Positions 1 through 11,118 of a stretch of 64,000 bases of DNA are shown in pieces; the first letter of the stretch is position 1; the number at the start of each line of letters is the position of its first letter. The notes below the pieces were generated by a model. It saw nothing but the letters and a program-made list of their open reading frames with translations, did no database searches and was not told the DNA's origin. Origin of the DNA: Ixodes scapularis (lineage: Eukaryota > Arthropoda > Arachnida > Ixodida > Ixodidae); NCBI RefSeq assembly GCF_016920785.2, contig NW_024609835.1, positions 78,730,795 through 78,794,794 on the forward strand. The letters run 5' to 3'. The position numbers and the translations under genes are program-made.

Positions 1-1550
1 CACACCATTCGTTGTTGTTTTGCAACAATGTTTATGGATTTTTTCTCGTGTTTTTGTGTTATAATGATTTTTTACCAAGAATAAACGAGCTCCGTCATTA
101 GGTACTCAGCTCAGACTCTAAGCTTAGTTTTGCAAGAAAGATCTATTTTTCATTTCTAAAATATTTTGCTCTTTTTTCGAGGAAAGACTGTTTCTCGGTT
201 TATTAAAGCAAGCAAAAAATAAAAAAAGAAAGTAGCGCTGAGAAATACCCTATTTATGAATTCGGTAGAGTGCATCTTAGGGAAGCGTTAGACGCTATTA
301 CTAAGCTTTCCGGAGATATGTTTTTTACTACTTATGTTCCTAAACGTGCTTCGATTACGCTCGTGTTCTGCTACAATAGGTAGCCAAAACAAGTCAATGC
401 AATCCAACTGCACCACCAGATCATTTCTGCGGAGGCGTATACAACCTTATTGCTGCTTGCATTTGCGTTTTGTAACTCTCAAATACAAAACCTTTTTTTT
501 TTTTCTATATTGTTCCGCTGTTAATTTTTAACCTGATCCGAAAAACTTCATACATGTTGAAAAAAAAAAGAAAAAAAAACTAACTTTAGATTTTAACGGG
601 AGAGACTATAATTATTTAAAAAGCGTCTTTTGAAGTATTCAAGAACTACACAGGCCCGTGAGAACCCAGGGCGTTCTTTCTGACACATGAGGGAATTCTT
701 AGAAGGAAGCCACAAAATTAACTTTCATATAAAAAAAAATATTCACAGCGTTAAATGTTTTAATTAACGAACTTTGCTTTGACATGAGTCACAGAAAGTG
801 TTATTAACACGCTATAAAGTATCATTATAACGATACTATTTCGCTCTATACCACGCAGGATCAACAAAGGGGTTTCGCTAGGAAACCCACAAATAAGAGC
901 ATAAAGGTTAACGGCCGAACCCCATAAAAAAATGAGGTACGTGCTGAAGAGGGCAAGCCTGCGAATGACAGCAGGTATACAGAACCAATAACTAGAACTA
1001 ACGAAACAAATATTAGCCGCCCCTGACGGGCCGTAAATGAGCAGCGAAGGAACAACGAGGCGGGGAGCTGGGTTGTCTCGTTGCAAACACGACGGGACGG
1101 GGATACGAAACATAAAAGATTCAGCTGACGAGGACAGGGGAGGACAATCAACAAGGCCAGGATAAGAACCGTGGCACGGTGTGGACATCGGAGGACGTCA
1201 TGAAAGCGCAGTGGAGGATGAAGGTTCCGAAGGCCTGCCGTGATGTAAGAAGAGAGAATCGCATCCCAGAGAGCTTTGCTGTCGAGTCTGTTAGAGGGCA
1301 CGCGTATTCGAGCGAACGTTCGAGTCGGAGCTGGCCTGCACAGCTCGACATTTCCGGAGCTGCGATGCACTACAGCTGCAGGATTGGACTGTACGGGATC
1401 GGCATCTTTCGCTGTGCAAGAGGCACACTTTTCTCTTCCTGCTCATTCCTATTTACTGATTTGAAATCTGTAAGGTGAACTTTATATAAGAGGTGATTAA
1501 TGGAATTACACCATAAATGTGAATATAAAACATTTGTCTAAAACTGAGCC
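1..1550. other. No gene recognised; unassigned DNA
   Basis: AT-rich to position 740, then near 50% GC from about 760 to 1480. The GC-richer part holds several overlapping open frames on both strands (the longest on minus, 861-1370). None has a domain I recognise, and overlapping frames of similar length suggest chance openness. No repeat match inside the window was found for this stretch. Confidence 0.5.
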
Positions 1551-1552
1551 TA

Positions 1553-1861
1553 CACTCTAAGAAAAGTCTGTGCGTCTACTTTCACGCACACCACTCGGAG
1601 AGCCAATCACCGCAGCTTACGGAGGCAGCTCAGCGAATGACGATGCCGAAACATATGTTTAGACCAAAACGCAGTCTGAGTTGACATTAAGCAATGCATG
1701 CGTGACGTTTTGCATTGCTTGATGTCACAACTCGGACGGCGTTTTTTTGGACTAAACATATGTTTCGACATCGTCATTCGCTGAGCTGCCTCCGTAAGTA
1801 GCGGTGATTGGCTCTCCGAGTGTTGTGCGTGAAAGTAGACTTACAGACATGTTTTAGAGTG
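1553..1861. mobile_element. Fold-back MITE, copy 1 (TA target sites)
   Basis: The unit begins CACTCTAA and ends TTAGAGTG, with TA on each side. Almost the whole 309 bp is one imperfect palindrome: the left arm (cgtctactttc, gccaatcaccgc, ggaggcagctcagcgaatgac) returns in reverse complement in the right arm, and the centre is a hairpin around gcaatgc/gcattgc. No coding capacity. TA flanks and a short TIR would suit a Tc1/mariner-mobilised MITE; that assignment is inference. Copies 2 and 3 are at 1906-2218 and 18830-19151. Confidence 0.85.
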
Positions 1862-1905
1862 TATATTTAAAAAAGGCGACTACTGCAATTACGGTACCGC
1901 CCCTA

Positions 1906-2218
1906 CACTCTAAAAAAACACGTGCGTCGACTTCCCCGCACAACACTCGGAGAGCCAATCAAAGCAACTAACGGAGGCAGCTCAGCGAATGACAATGCCG
2001 AAATATATATTTATACAAAAAAAAAACGCAGTCTGAGTTGTGACATCAAGCAATGCAAAACGTCACGCTTGCATTGCTTAATGTCACAACCCAGTCCGTG
2101 TTTTTTGGTCTAAACAGATTTTCCGGCATCGTCATTCGCTGAGCTGCCTCCGTAAGTTGCGCTGATTGGTTCTCCGAGTGTTGTGCGTGGAAGTAGACGC
2201 ACAAATTTTTTCAGAGTG
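1906..2218. mobile_element. Fold-back MITE, copy 2 (TA target sites)
   Basis: Second copy in the same orientation, only about 45 bp downstream of the first, with the same CACTCTAA end and TA on both sides (1904-1905 and 2219-2220). It differs by point changes and small A-run indels, so the pair is two separate insertions or an old duplication rather than a recent tandem copy. Nothing is encoded. Confidence 0.85.
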
Positions 2219-2825
2219 TAGGCCACTTTATACAGTTCGAAAACCGCGTAGTTAGTGGGAACGCGAAGCGCAAGCTGTCAACGCCTATAAGAGGGCAAGA
2301 GGCACTGATGCACTTTAAGATGGAGCGAATATATTCTGCATAGTTTTAGACTCTCTATAGATCAACATGTGAAAAATAACGATCACGTTTCAAATGTATG
2401 TCAGCACCTGTAACGGACAAGCTCAGAGACGGGTGCCAGTGATCACGATACCTTTACCACGTGGGCTGTTGTTTGAGCGTTGCCTACGGTCATTAAAATT
2501 TGAGAAACGCCGGGCCGGACGTGTACTAGAGATTTTAATATTGATCGGCAGTAAATGACGTTGCTGCATTTGCTGATGAGAACACGGAAAGACAAATTAC
2601 AAAACGAGAAGCGTGAATGCATGATAAGCCAGGCATAGCTGTATGACACACGTATTTGGTTGCCGGCGGCGTTTGTGCAGGAGACTCTGACAAACTCGGT
2701 TAGCCCACCCGGCATTCGGCCAAGGCTGCCGCACTATGCCGTGCAAGTGTAGTCGTGATATGAAATAAAGATAATTTCTCTAAGACTAAGACTTTTTTTT
2801 TGTTTTGTTTTTTTCGAGTTGACTG

Positions 2826-3055
2826 GTATACGTGGCTTGCACATGACGTCATTTCCGATGCCCTCCAGAGAAGAGGGGAAGAAGGAGCTCCCCTCTTATC
2901 AGGATCCTCATTTGTGCCTCCCGGATATGCACAGACGTCGCTATTCTCCTCCCAGAAGATTAGAGAAGATTAACCTGTCACTCAAAATTCCTACAAAAGC
3001 AGCTTCCCTCTCCTCCTTTTACATGGTGTTCAAAAGTATGCGATGTTGCGTCGGT
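2826..3055 (+). repeat. Dispersed repeat of about 230 bp, copy 1
   Basis: This segment (from cgtggcttgcacatgacgtc to atgcgatgttgcg) recurs in reverse orientation at 42396-42626. The frame read as SYQDP..CLPD..RRRYSPPRRL is open in both copies, but both are short, AT/GC-mixed and lack a recognisable domain. I treat it as a dispersed element of unknown type, not a gene. In the second copy it sits inside a TIR element. Confidence 0.7.
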
Positions 3056-4680
3056 AGAAGGAGCCTGTACCTTCAGTCAGAGCGGATACGACGCAACATA
3101 CTAATAACGCAACAAAAAAAAACAGCGACGAGAGCGTAACGTTGCGAATTTTGCCGTCTTTCTATATGTGTGATGTTATCGGCGAAAACAAATGATCAAC
3201 GTGAGTGCACCTTGACCTTGCGCTTTTACAGATTATAGCCACCGCGCTCCGCCGCAGTTTAAATGAAAACAAACGCCTAAGGAAAATTGAAAGTAAAGTA
3301 ACCATCCGTTTTTTTTTTCTATTCTAAATATCCGGACATCATTGATACTCGCGAACTGCTCTTGTCTATACTTTAGACTTGAAGGCTTTGCCATCCATTT
3401 TAGAAAGAGAGTTTCTTTTTTTTTTTTTAGCTAAGCAGATTTAATGTCTTGCACAAAAGAAACCCGTTCTAACACTTGTGAATTGGCGTGCTCAGTTCCA
3501 GTTGACTAGATATAAATCACTAATGCTAAAGCCGTTATAAGCATAGAATACCGAGGAAGACCCCCTAATAAAAACTAACAAAAAGCTCCTAAGATCCAGG
3601 GCAAGCTAAAGCAAAAATTTGTTTAACTGAATCTCCAATGTTAACCAAGGAGCGCGCCTGCGTAGTTTAGGCGCAATTTATCTTTCAAAATCTCAGTGTA
3701 TTTTCTTTCACACCACGCGGTGAATCAATCAGTAAGGCTTGTAGAAACCAAATCTCGGCGACTAATGAAACGGAAAAAAACACATCACGAAAAAATAAAG
3801 TATGCGAGTCGAAGATCAGTGTGACTTTCTCAACCACTCGTTCTGCGCGGTGCCAAAGTGTGGTCATTGAAGAACGTCACCAAATGGGAGCAGCGAATTA
3901 TGGTCTTGATATTTGAGTTCAAATGTTTATTGTTACTTGTTCCTCACCGACGTCCCTCCCCTAATATCAATTATTAGTCTTTCATTTTATGAGAAGGAGG
4001 GTCTTCGCCCACAATACCCCTAAGTGAAATGGCATTTAGTCCTGTCCCTTAATTCTTTCTCGTTTCTCCGTATTTTTGCGGAGCTTTTTAAGTTAACAAT
4101 GTACCGATTCCGGCCCACTTAGTCCTTTTACTGTACTTGAAATACGTCGTTATACGACGCTCAGTAAGCACAAAGTATTGTTGTGACGTAAAGTTAATGG
4201 TAGAGCATTCGTCTGACCGCCTCCCGATTCTCCTCGTTTTTTTTTTTTTTTCGTTTTTTTTTTTTTTTATTAACAAGCACGAAAAGAAAAAAACGAAGCA
4301 CGCTTCGAGAAATATTTACCGAGCCAAAAACGCTGCACGTAGCGTTTCATTGCGCTACTCGAACTAAACCCATTTTCGGAATACTCAGAATTTCCTCGGC
4401 CCGGCATGCACTCTATCTGTATCTCAATATTCAAAATGTCAACTAAAATAAACGACAAATGAAGGTCATTGATTTCAAAACCAGCTTTCAGATTTGTCCA
4501 ACCTCTCGGTTTGGGGAACGTGACATGTTGCATAACTTGCAAGTCGTGAAGAGAGTCTAAGAAAGAAAAAACGAATAAAAGAAAAGCGCTCTATTTAGCC
4601 GGTCTTTTCTTCGTATTGCTGGCGCGAGTTGTCTGGCAAATATTTTACGTTAAACTTCTTCTAACTCACTGGGGAAAAAA
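3056..4680. other. No gene recognised; unassigned DNA with A/T homopolymers
   Basis: Mixed AT-rich sequence with long T runs (for example near 3416 and 4240-4270). A tRNA A-box-like stretch (tggtagagcattcgtctgacc, about 4197-4218) is followed by a T-run but has no convincing B box, so it is not called as a SINE. Nothing else stands out. The preceding gap, 2222-2825, is likewise empty. Confidence 0.4.
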
Positions 4681-5126
4681 TGAAAGACGTTTACAACACC
4701 CTGTAAAGCCTAATTAGAGCGCCGCTCTTGAGGAGGAGGAGGAGAGGGGCGGAGAGAAGGGCATGCCGTTCCTCCTCCGTACCCTCTCCTCTTCTCCTAC
4801 TGGTCTCCTCGTCCCCCTCCCCTCCTCCTCCTCCCCTTCCTTCTCCCTCTCTCCCTCCTGCATGCTCCTCTTCTCCCCTCCTCCTATTCTCCTCCCCTCG
4901 TCCTTCCCCTCCCTGCCTCCTCCCCGTGACGTCATTCGTGACGTTACTCGTGAAGGCCTCGTGAAGTGAAGGTCACGGGAAGGTCGTGAACCTCACGTGA
5001 CCTTCACGAGTGACCATGACGTCACGCGTGACGTCACGTGTGACGTCAATATGGGAAGCGTCCCATGATGCAACGCGCGGGTCACGAGTGAGACCCGCGT
5101 TCAGCATCATGGGACGTTTCCCATCG
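4681..5126 (-). mobile_element. Family S copy 1 (end A present, end B lost)
   Basis: Starts with end A of the family: gtttacaacaccctgtaa, then tagagcgccgctcttgagg. Next come a purine/pyrimidine-asymmetric stretch (gagg and ctcc runs, 4728-4925), an array of GTGACGTCAC-like palindromes (4925-5050) and the conserved catgatgcaacgcgcgg motif. The (GCCGTC)n tract and end B are missing because copy 2 begins at 5131. Very short open frames on both strands are low-complexity by-products. Confidence 0.75.
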
Positions 5127-5130
5127 GGCG

Positions 5131-5391
5131 TTTTAGAGCGCAGCTCTTAGGGGCCCGTTTCCGGCTTGAGCGGCGTCGCCGTCGCCGTCGGCGTCGCCGT
5201 CGCCGTGACCGACCCCCCCTGAGGTCACGTGACCCCCAGAAGTCACGTGACTTCAGGGGGTCACGTGACCTTAAAGGGGTCACGTGACCCACCCAGGTCA
5301 CGCGACACCCCGAGGTCACGTGACCCACCTAAGGTCACGTGACCCCCTGAGGTCACGTGACACCCCTAGGTCACGTGACCCCCAGAATCAA
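5131..5391 (+). mobile_element. Family S copy 2 (end B present, CACGTG core)
   Basis: Starts with end B (ttttagagcgcagctcttag, then ggcccgtttccggcttgagc), a (GCCGTC)n tract and then about ten tandem units built on the palindrome GTCACGTGAC separated by cccctgag-like spacers (5223-5390). The right side stops at the tail of the LINE at 5392, so end A is not present. Confidence 0.8.
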
Positions 5392-5412
5392 ATCAAATCA
5401 GTTTATTTTCTG
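5392..5412 (-). other. LINE 3' end: polyadenylation signal and TGATT tail
   Basis: On the minus strand the element ends with aataaactgatttgatttg and abuts the CACGTG array of family S copy 2 directly. Tails of short direct repeats are known for CR1/L2-type elements, where the 3' repeat primes reverse transcription. Confidence 0.7.
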
Positions 5413-5655
5413 CCACAAAAATACATTCGTGACAAGGAAGGGCGCTGGAAAAAAAGCTGCACGTAACCGCTTGACGAGTCCCAGCGCCCCAATACAAAGC
5501 AGCAGCGGAACTGACATGAATACAAAAAAAGAACACAGCATATAACAATCACAAAAAAACAGCAAAAAAACATCTACCTAAGTACACATATTTAGAGCTA
5601 TCTGAAACGTAAATAGTGATTTTATATTACAAAATGTCTTGTATTGTACGACTGT

Positions 5656-6309
5656 TTACAGAGTATATATCAATTCCATGAGAAAAAAGAAGGTTGAACA
5701 ATAGCGGTAATTGGTAGCGGTATCTCTGAGTGCCGAAATTTGTTCTAGATACAGGAAGACGCCAGGGGACCTATGACGCGATGCGCAAATCGACTCGTTT
5801 TTTTCTAGTTTAGCAAGGTCTAAGATTATGTTAATATTTTTTCTGCCACATTGTTGGTAATTTAAAATCAATCTGGAAGAATGCATATTATTTATATCAA
5901 TGATTTTATGTTTTTCAAAAAGAGTAAGAGAGTGATAATCACGAGGTACATTTTCAATTATTCTAACAGCCTTTTTCTGTAAAAGACGCAATTTGTCTAA
6001 ATTGCTCTTAGTAGTTGTTCCCCACACTAAATGGGAATAGCAGTTTATGGAATGAAAAAGGGAATTGTAAATTAACCTTTTGATATTTACGGGAAGTACA
6101 TGCCTGTATTTATTCATAATTCCAACAACTTTAGAAAGTTTTTTATGAATGTATGTTACGTGATTATTCCATGACATATGACTAGAAAATATAACACCGA
6201 GAGTCTTAACGGTATCAACACATTCTATTTTGCATGACCCAAAATACAAATCACGTGATATTTGAACATACGATCCCGGGCATTAAAATAGGACAACCTT
6301 AGTTTTAGT
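5656..6309 (-). pseudogene. LINE reverse transcriptase C-terminal region
   Basis: The frame at 5656-6249 contains LGVIFSSHMSWNNHVTYI, KLSKVVGIMNKYRHVLP, VWGTTTKSNLDKLRLLQKKA and similar blocks. These are the conserved region downstream of RT in Jockey/CR1-type ORF2 proteins. The preceding thumb-region sequence (NTTKTKVVLF, about 6290-6310) lies in another frame, so at least one indel separates it from the RT core. No RNase H domain is apparent. Non-functional. Confidence 0.85.
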
Positions 6310-6328
6310 GGTATTAAGAATAAGAGTG

Positions 6329-7053
6329 TTAATATTTATCCAATCTTTTTAATTTACCTAGAAAAACGTTTGCTATGGAAATAAGTAGGTCTTCTTTGAA
6401 ACTAGAAAAAAATATGCTGGTATCGTCGGCGTACATTATAAATTTAGCGGTATTTTCGATGCTTACTATATCATTCACGTATACGAGAAACAATAGAGGC
6501 CCTAGAATGCTACCCTGAGGAACCCCGGAGTAAATTCGTTCAGTAGTAGATACATAATTTCTAATTCGAACGTATTGGGATCGATATTGTAAATAAGACG
6601 TTATGAGCGATAATGGGATACCTCGGATGCCATAACGTTCAAGTTTATTTAGAAGAATTTGGTGATTTATCCTCTCGAAAGCTTTGCTTAAGTCTATAAA
6701 TATACCCAACGTTAGAAGTTTTTTTTTTCAAAATTTTCTAATATTATTTCCGTCTGCACCAAGAACGCGGTTTCCGTAGATTTATGTTTCCTGAAGCCGA
6801 ACTGAGAATCAGTCAGTAGTGAGTATTTTTCAAAAAAATGTAGTAGTCGAGAGTGCACAATTTTTTTAATCGGTTTCGAAAAGACAGGAAGGATAGAAAT
6901 GGGTCGATAATTACTTATGTCATTGCGATCACAACCTTTATACACTACGGATACTTTCGCAATTTGCATCCTTCTAGGAAATATACCGGAAGACATTATA
7001 AGATTGTACATATGAGTTATACACGGTAATAGTAAGTCAACTACAAATTTCAC
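6329..7053 (-). pseudogene. LINE reverse transcriptase core (two frames)
   Basis: Upstream frame (6712-7053): VSVVYKGCDRNDISNYRPIS and the QFGFRKHKSTETA block, the start of the RT palm and fingers. Downstream frame (6329-6709): IDLSKAFERINHQILL (first catalytic Asp), SGVPQGSILGPLLFLVYVND, and MYADDTSIF (the two catalytic Asp residues). The two frames meet near 6710 at a run of T/A, a likely slippage point. All catalytic motifs are present, but the frameshift breaks the protein. Confidence 0.9.
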
Positions 7054-7084
7054 CGGCCCAATTTGAAGATCCTCACAGTCATGG

Positions 7085-7453
7085 CTACGACTGTTTTTTT
7101 ATATTCATGAAAGTAGATTGTACTTCTTTAGTATCACATGGGTTTAAAAACATGGTTTCGTTTATTCTGGGGATATTAGTTGCTGCAGAACTGTTATAAC
7201 TACTTTTCCCTACGCTCACAAAATAATCATTAAACATATTCGCCAGCTCTACACCACAAATAGTTCTATCGCCTATACTTATACAAGTGACTGCTCTATC
7301 TTGAGTTGGATTCCGTATTAAGGAGTGCAAATGTTTCCATACGACTTCGGGCTGCTTTAAGCAAGATATATCAAATAGATCTGCATAATAGCGGTGTTTA
7401 GCTCGTTTCAATTCTGTATTGACAAAGTTTCTAATTTTTTTAAATTCTAGCAA
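7085..7453 (-). pseudogene. LINE ORF2 linker between endonuclease and RT
   Basis: Contains LKRAKHRYYADLFD, VVWKHLHSLI and LANMFNDYFVSVGKSSYN. The F.DYF..VG block is typical of the linker just ahead of RT in non-LTR ORF2 proteins. Its frame overlaps the endonuclease frame by a few bases at 7447-7453, showing a frameshift at a T-run. Confidence 0.75.
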
Positions 7454-8576
7454 TATTTTTTTTCATTTCGTGTCCTAAGAAAGTTGCCATAAAGAAAATT
7501 CTTTTTTTTAATAAGTCTTAATAGTCGTTTAGTGACCCATGGTTTTTTGCACTTCTTATTACAGTGAATTTCCTTGTACGGAAACGAAGAATAGTATGAG
7601 TCTTTTATCAGGTCTAAAAAGAGGTTATAGCACTTATCAACATCAGTTTCCCTCAACACGGGACTCCAATTGATAGCACCGATTTTTTCTCTAAACTTTT
7701 CGAGTGTTCTAGCGCTAATATTTCGGGACATTACTGGAGGGTTGATAGCCCTATTACATGGTACATTGTTATTAATGAACATAATTATAGGGAGGTGATC
7801 GCTTAACCCATAGCCCAGCACACCAGCACTAACGTTGTCAGTCTCGTTGGTTATAAACAGATCAATCAGTGTTGACCTTGAGCTTGAAACCCCAGTTGGA
7901 GGAATTAAAACATTACTGAAATTATTTGACGTCAACAAATTCGCAAAGCCATCGGTAATGCGGGAAGCTTCGAGCATATTTATATTAAAATCACCACCCA
8001 GATACAATTTGCAGCCTTCTTCGTTCGCAAAACAGAATAACTCTTTCAAAAAATTTATAAAGACCGAAATATTTCCATTTGGCGGGCGATATAAGACAGA
8101 ATAAATACAACAGTTTTTTCTAATGCAGAGTATTTTATAGTGTGGCGTAACAACAGAGTAATAACTGAGGAGCACGAAGCCAGAAATATTAGTCTGCAAT
8201 GACACACCACCTCCATGAGCATAGTCGCGATTTAAGATAAAATTATAATAACCAGAAATAACAAAAGCATCATCATCGTCCTTATACCATGTTTCTTATA
8301 CATTATAACGTTAAAAGGAGTTTCGATTGAAACTCCTTTTAACATTATAACGTTAAAAGGAGTTTCGATTGAATCAAAAAACAATGCAAGATCATCTCCT
8401 TTCGATCGTGCAGACTGTACATTTAAATGAAAAAAGCGAGTTTTTGTATTAGTCTGGATTTTTAAGAAATCACTTAGATCTTCTAGTGTCACAGTACCGA
8501 GTCTACATCCGAGAATGTAAGAATGTGGGAAAACCTTACAGGTCGACGCAATGAGGCAATATCCATCCTCCTTCAA
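7447..8576 (-). pseudogene. LINE apurinic-type endonuclease domain (two frames)
   Basis: The N-terminal part (8232-8576) carries FFHLNVQSARSKGDDLALFF, the usual start of the endonuclease fold. The C-terminal part (7447-8205) carries YRPPNGNISVF, LYLGGDFNINM, STLIDLFITN and GLSDHLPIIM; GDFN and SDH hold catalytic residues of the exonuclease-endonuclease-phosphatase family. The two parts are in different frames. A 42-bp tandem duplication at 8301-8373 interrupts the conserved TETW region, further evidence of decay. There is no upstream ORF1, so the copy is 5'-truncated. Confidence 0.85.
8301..8373. repeat. 42-bp tandem duplication inside the LINE
   Basis: Thirty-one bases starting cattataacgttaaaaggag occur at 8301 and again at 8343, identical to the eye. 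The period of 42 bp adds 14 codons without a frame change (the peptide IETPFNVIM is read twice). A short hairpin, ggagtttcgattgaaactcc, spans the junction and could have prompted replication slippage. Confidence 0.9.
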
Positions 8577-8698
8577 AATTTGAACAATAGAATCTTCTCA
8601 AGTTCAAGCTTGAGAGAGATACTTTTTGTTCAGGTTCGAAGGAGGATGAATGTGTTGAATACAGATATTGGAAATATTTGTACTCAACATATCGACAG

Positions 8699-8940
8699 GT
8701 CTGTGAGTGTGGCGAGGGGCGTGAGTTCGTGAGTTCATGAGTTCGGTGACTTCATGAGTTGGGTGAAAGGCGTGAGTTTGGTGAGGAGTGTGAGTTTGTG
8801 AGTTTAGTGAGCTCATAAGTTCTGCGAATTCAGGAGTTCGGTGAGGGGCCTAAGTTCGGTGAGATCATGATTCCGGTGACGAGCGTAAGTTTATGAGTTC
8901 GGTAAGGGGCGTCCGTTCGGTGAGTTCGTGAGTAAGAACT
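8699..8940 (+). repeat. Degenerate GTGAGTTC tandem array
   Basis: About 240 bp built from variants of gtgagttc, atgagttcggtgag and ggggcgtgagtt. The 7-8 base motif is repeated with drift and no fixed longer period is clear by eye. No coding sense. Confidence 0.8.
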
Positions 8941-9674
8941 TGAAGGATAGTGCGGCCCTGAGGGTGAGGTGTGGGAGTGTTCTTAACTTTTTTTTTTAAA
9001 TTTAGAACTAGCTGTGAGTGAGTGAGTTCAGCCAAAAATGCTAACGTCTGCACTCGACTCGATCTACTGATTAAAACTAGGAGATAAAAACTCTGGCCTA
9101 TACGTTACCACGAAGTGTGACGTCTATGTAGTATATGTTTACGTTTATTTTGTAGCGGTTAGTCACAGTCTAGTTCTACCCCCGCGGACAATACGAGCTC
9201 AAACACCCCCCCGTCACTTTTCCGCGTCCGCGGTCCTCAAAACCTATATTGTTTCTAAATATTTAAAATATTCGAAAGAATGAGACCTAAACTTCGCATT
9301 CCATTCCTGGCTCGTACAACAGCTTTTTAAAAAAATTGGCAGGTGCGCCAGAAAATATACGAAGTGCTGTTACAGCTCGTATTGTCCTCGAGAGTACACC
9401 TCCATAAAACAAGTCCGTAATGCTAAACCTTTTATGTTAACTAGCGGAGGTGAGTGCGAGGCACAGGTTGCAATTGTTGCAATTAAGTAATGTATCAGTG
9501 TTCGGCTGGTGCTGATTTTTGCACTGACCGAACACGAGTGGCCACGGTACTGACACAGCTTACCTGTGCAATTTGCGCCCGTGCAGGTATCCGTTAGGTG
9601 AGGTAGAAAATTTATCACAAAACGACCTTCTTACGCAAAGGGCGTAGCCAAAGCACCAGCAGAGATTTTTTTTT
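8941..9674. other. No gene recognised
   Basis: Unassigned sequence between the GTGAGTTC array and family S copy 3. It contains T-runs and a C-rich patch near 9180-9235. I see no TIR, tRNA-like or coding signal. Confidence 0.4.
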
Positions 9675-10571
9675 TAGAGCGCAGCTCTTAGGGGCCCGTT
9701 TCCGGCTTCAGCAGCGTCGCCGTCGGCGTCGCCGTCGCCGTCGCCGTCGCCCTCGCCGTCGGCGTAACCGCGCGGTGCATCATGGGAAATGTCCCATAAT
9801 GCACCGCGCGAGCTCCCCACCGGGGTCACGTGACCTCGTGGGGGGGCACGTGACCCCCCCCGAAGTCACGTGACCCCCTCCTCGAGGTCACGTGACCCCC
9901 CGAGGTCACGTGACCCCCGCCGATGTCGCGTGACCCCCGATGACGTCATCGTCACTGATGACGTCACCGGCATCCACATCGTCATCGTCATCATCACTGA
10001 TGACGTCACCGGCATCCACATCGTCATCGTCATCATCACTGCTGACGTCACCGGCTTCCACATCGTCATCGTCATCATCACTGATGACGTCACCGGCATC
10101 CACATCGTCATCGTCATCATCACAGACGACGTCACCGGCATCCGCATCGTCATCGACATCATCACTGATGACGTTACCGACATCCCCATCGTCATCGTCA
10201 TCATCACTGATGACGTCATCAGTGACGTCACTGATGTCGTCACCGGCATCCGCATCGTCATCGTCATCATCACCAATGACGTCATCAGCGACGTCACTGA
10301 TGACGTCACCGACATTCGCATCGTCATCGTCATCATCACTGGTGAAGTCATCAGTGACGTCACTAATGACGTCATCGGTACCCGCATCGTCATCGTCACT
10401 GATGACGTCATCAGTGACGTCAGTGATGACATCACAGGCATTGGGGGTCACGTGACCCCCCAAGGTCACGTGACCCCCCCCTGGTTAGTTTAACCCCCCC
10501 AGTGCCCTTCCCTCCTCCTCCTCAAGAGCTGCGCTCTAATTCGGCGTTACAGGGAGTTGTAAGCGGCTTTC
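9675..10571 (+). mobile_element. Family S copy 3 (both ends; CACGTG and TGACGTCA cores)
   Basis: Complete-looking copy. End B is tagagcgcagctcttagggg followed by cccgtttccggcttcagc and (GCCGTC)n; then the conserved catgggaaatgtcccataatg palindrome. The core has GTCACGTGAC units (9832-9935 and 10445-10480) flanking an array of TGATGACGTCAC units. End A is ctcaagagctgcgctctaat followed by tcggcgttacagggagttgt. Ends A and B share tagagcgcagctctt as an inverted repeat. No protein is encoded; long open frames here are products of a tandem period divisible by three. Confidence 0.85.
9945..10440 (+). repeat. 42-bp tandem array centred on TGACGTCA
   Basis: Units of 42 bp pair one TGATGACGTCAC palindrome with a catcgtcatcgtcatcatc spacer. 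About six regular units run from 9945 to 10200, followed by less regular ones with doubled palindromes to 10440. The period is a multiple of three, so all frames stay open with 14-residue repeats. TGACGTCA matches the consensus CRE/ATF binding site; whether anything binds is unknown. Confidence 0.9.
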
Positions 10572-11118
10572 AATTTTTTTTTTTACGTTCAAGATGAAAC
10601 GTTTTTATACACACTCCAACTAGAATCTCACCAGAGGAATTCAGAACTAGTCCCACTATCGTGGCTACCCTATCAATCTCTCCACGGGGCTGTGGAACGC
10701 GATCTGAGCATGTACAGCAGCTCTATTTCGTAGAATATTAGACGCCGCGCATCAGTCCACTGTCTGGTGACTCCGGACTTCAAACCTGGAGGTGGTAAGC
10801 GCTGGGAAGGAGTACACGGCTGAGGTCCCACAAATCCTCAAACCGGTTGCTGTAGACCTTTCCAGCGGCAGTCTCGAACAAAGCGATTTACAGCTCGTGT
10901 CTCTGGTTTTGAGAGGGTACGTCAGTGTTGCCCAACTGCGCTGGGCTGTGGGTTCTCTAGTCAGTGGGCTGTGGCAGCCTGCGTAGGCGGACTTCCGGAC
11001 GCTGGTAGAGGCTAAATTGTCGCGTTCTATTTTTTATTTTGTGTTCTATGGCGAACATAATTTACAGAATATCTCGGGGTTTCTAGGAATGCATAGCACT
11101 ATTTATGGGAAGAAAAAA
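10572..11118. other. Spacer between inverted family S copies 3 and 4
   Basis: About 550 bp with no recognisable gene. The two flanking copies point their A ends toward it. A short frame at 10792-10986 has no domain features. Confidence 0.4.

Larger units (their letters stand above)
5392..8600 (-). mobile_element. Broken non-LTR retrotransposon (CR1/Jockey-like LINE)
   Basis: Reading the minus strand: a 5'-truncated endonuclease domain, a linker, reverse transcriptase and a C-terminal conserved region, then a 3' end with AATAAA and a short pentamer tail (tgatttgatttgatt, 5392-5408). The coding frames change at least five times (near 8210, 7450, 7070, 6710 and 6300), so the copy is dead. The GDFN and SDHLPI endonuclease motifs and the FxDD-type RT box (YADD) are visible. 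A microsatellite-like tail rather than poly(A) fits the CR1/L2 group; clade placement is inference. Confidence 0.92.

Noticed and set aside
760..1478. Cluster of overlapping 60-169 codon frames
   Set aside because: Similar length on both strands, no motif, no splice context and no homologous copy in the window; most likely chance openness in GC-richer DNA.
4714..4969. Proline/serine-rich or arginine/glutamate-rich proteins on opposite strands
   Set aside because: Direct translations of a CTCC/GAGG low-complexity tract in family S copy 1.
9866..10493. Long open frames (170-207 codons) on both strands
   Set aside because: They arise from a tandem period of 42 bp, a multiple of three, which keeps all frames open and gives 14-residue repeats. 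No protein family is implied.
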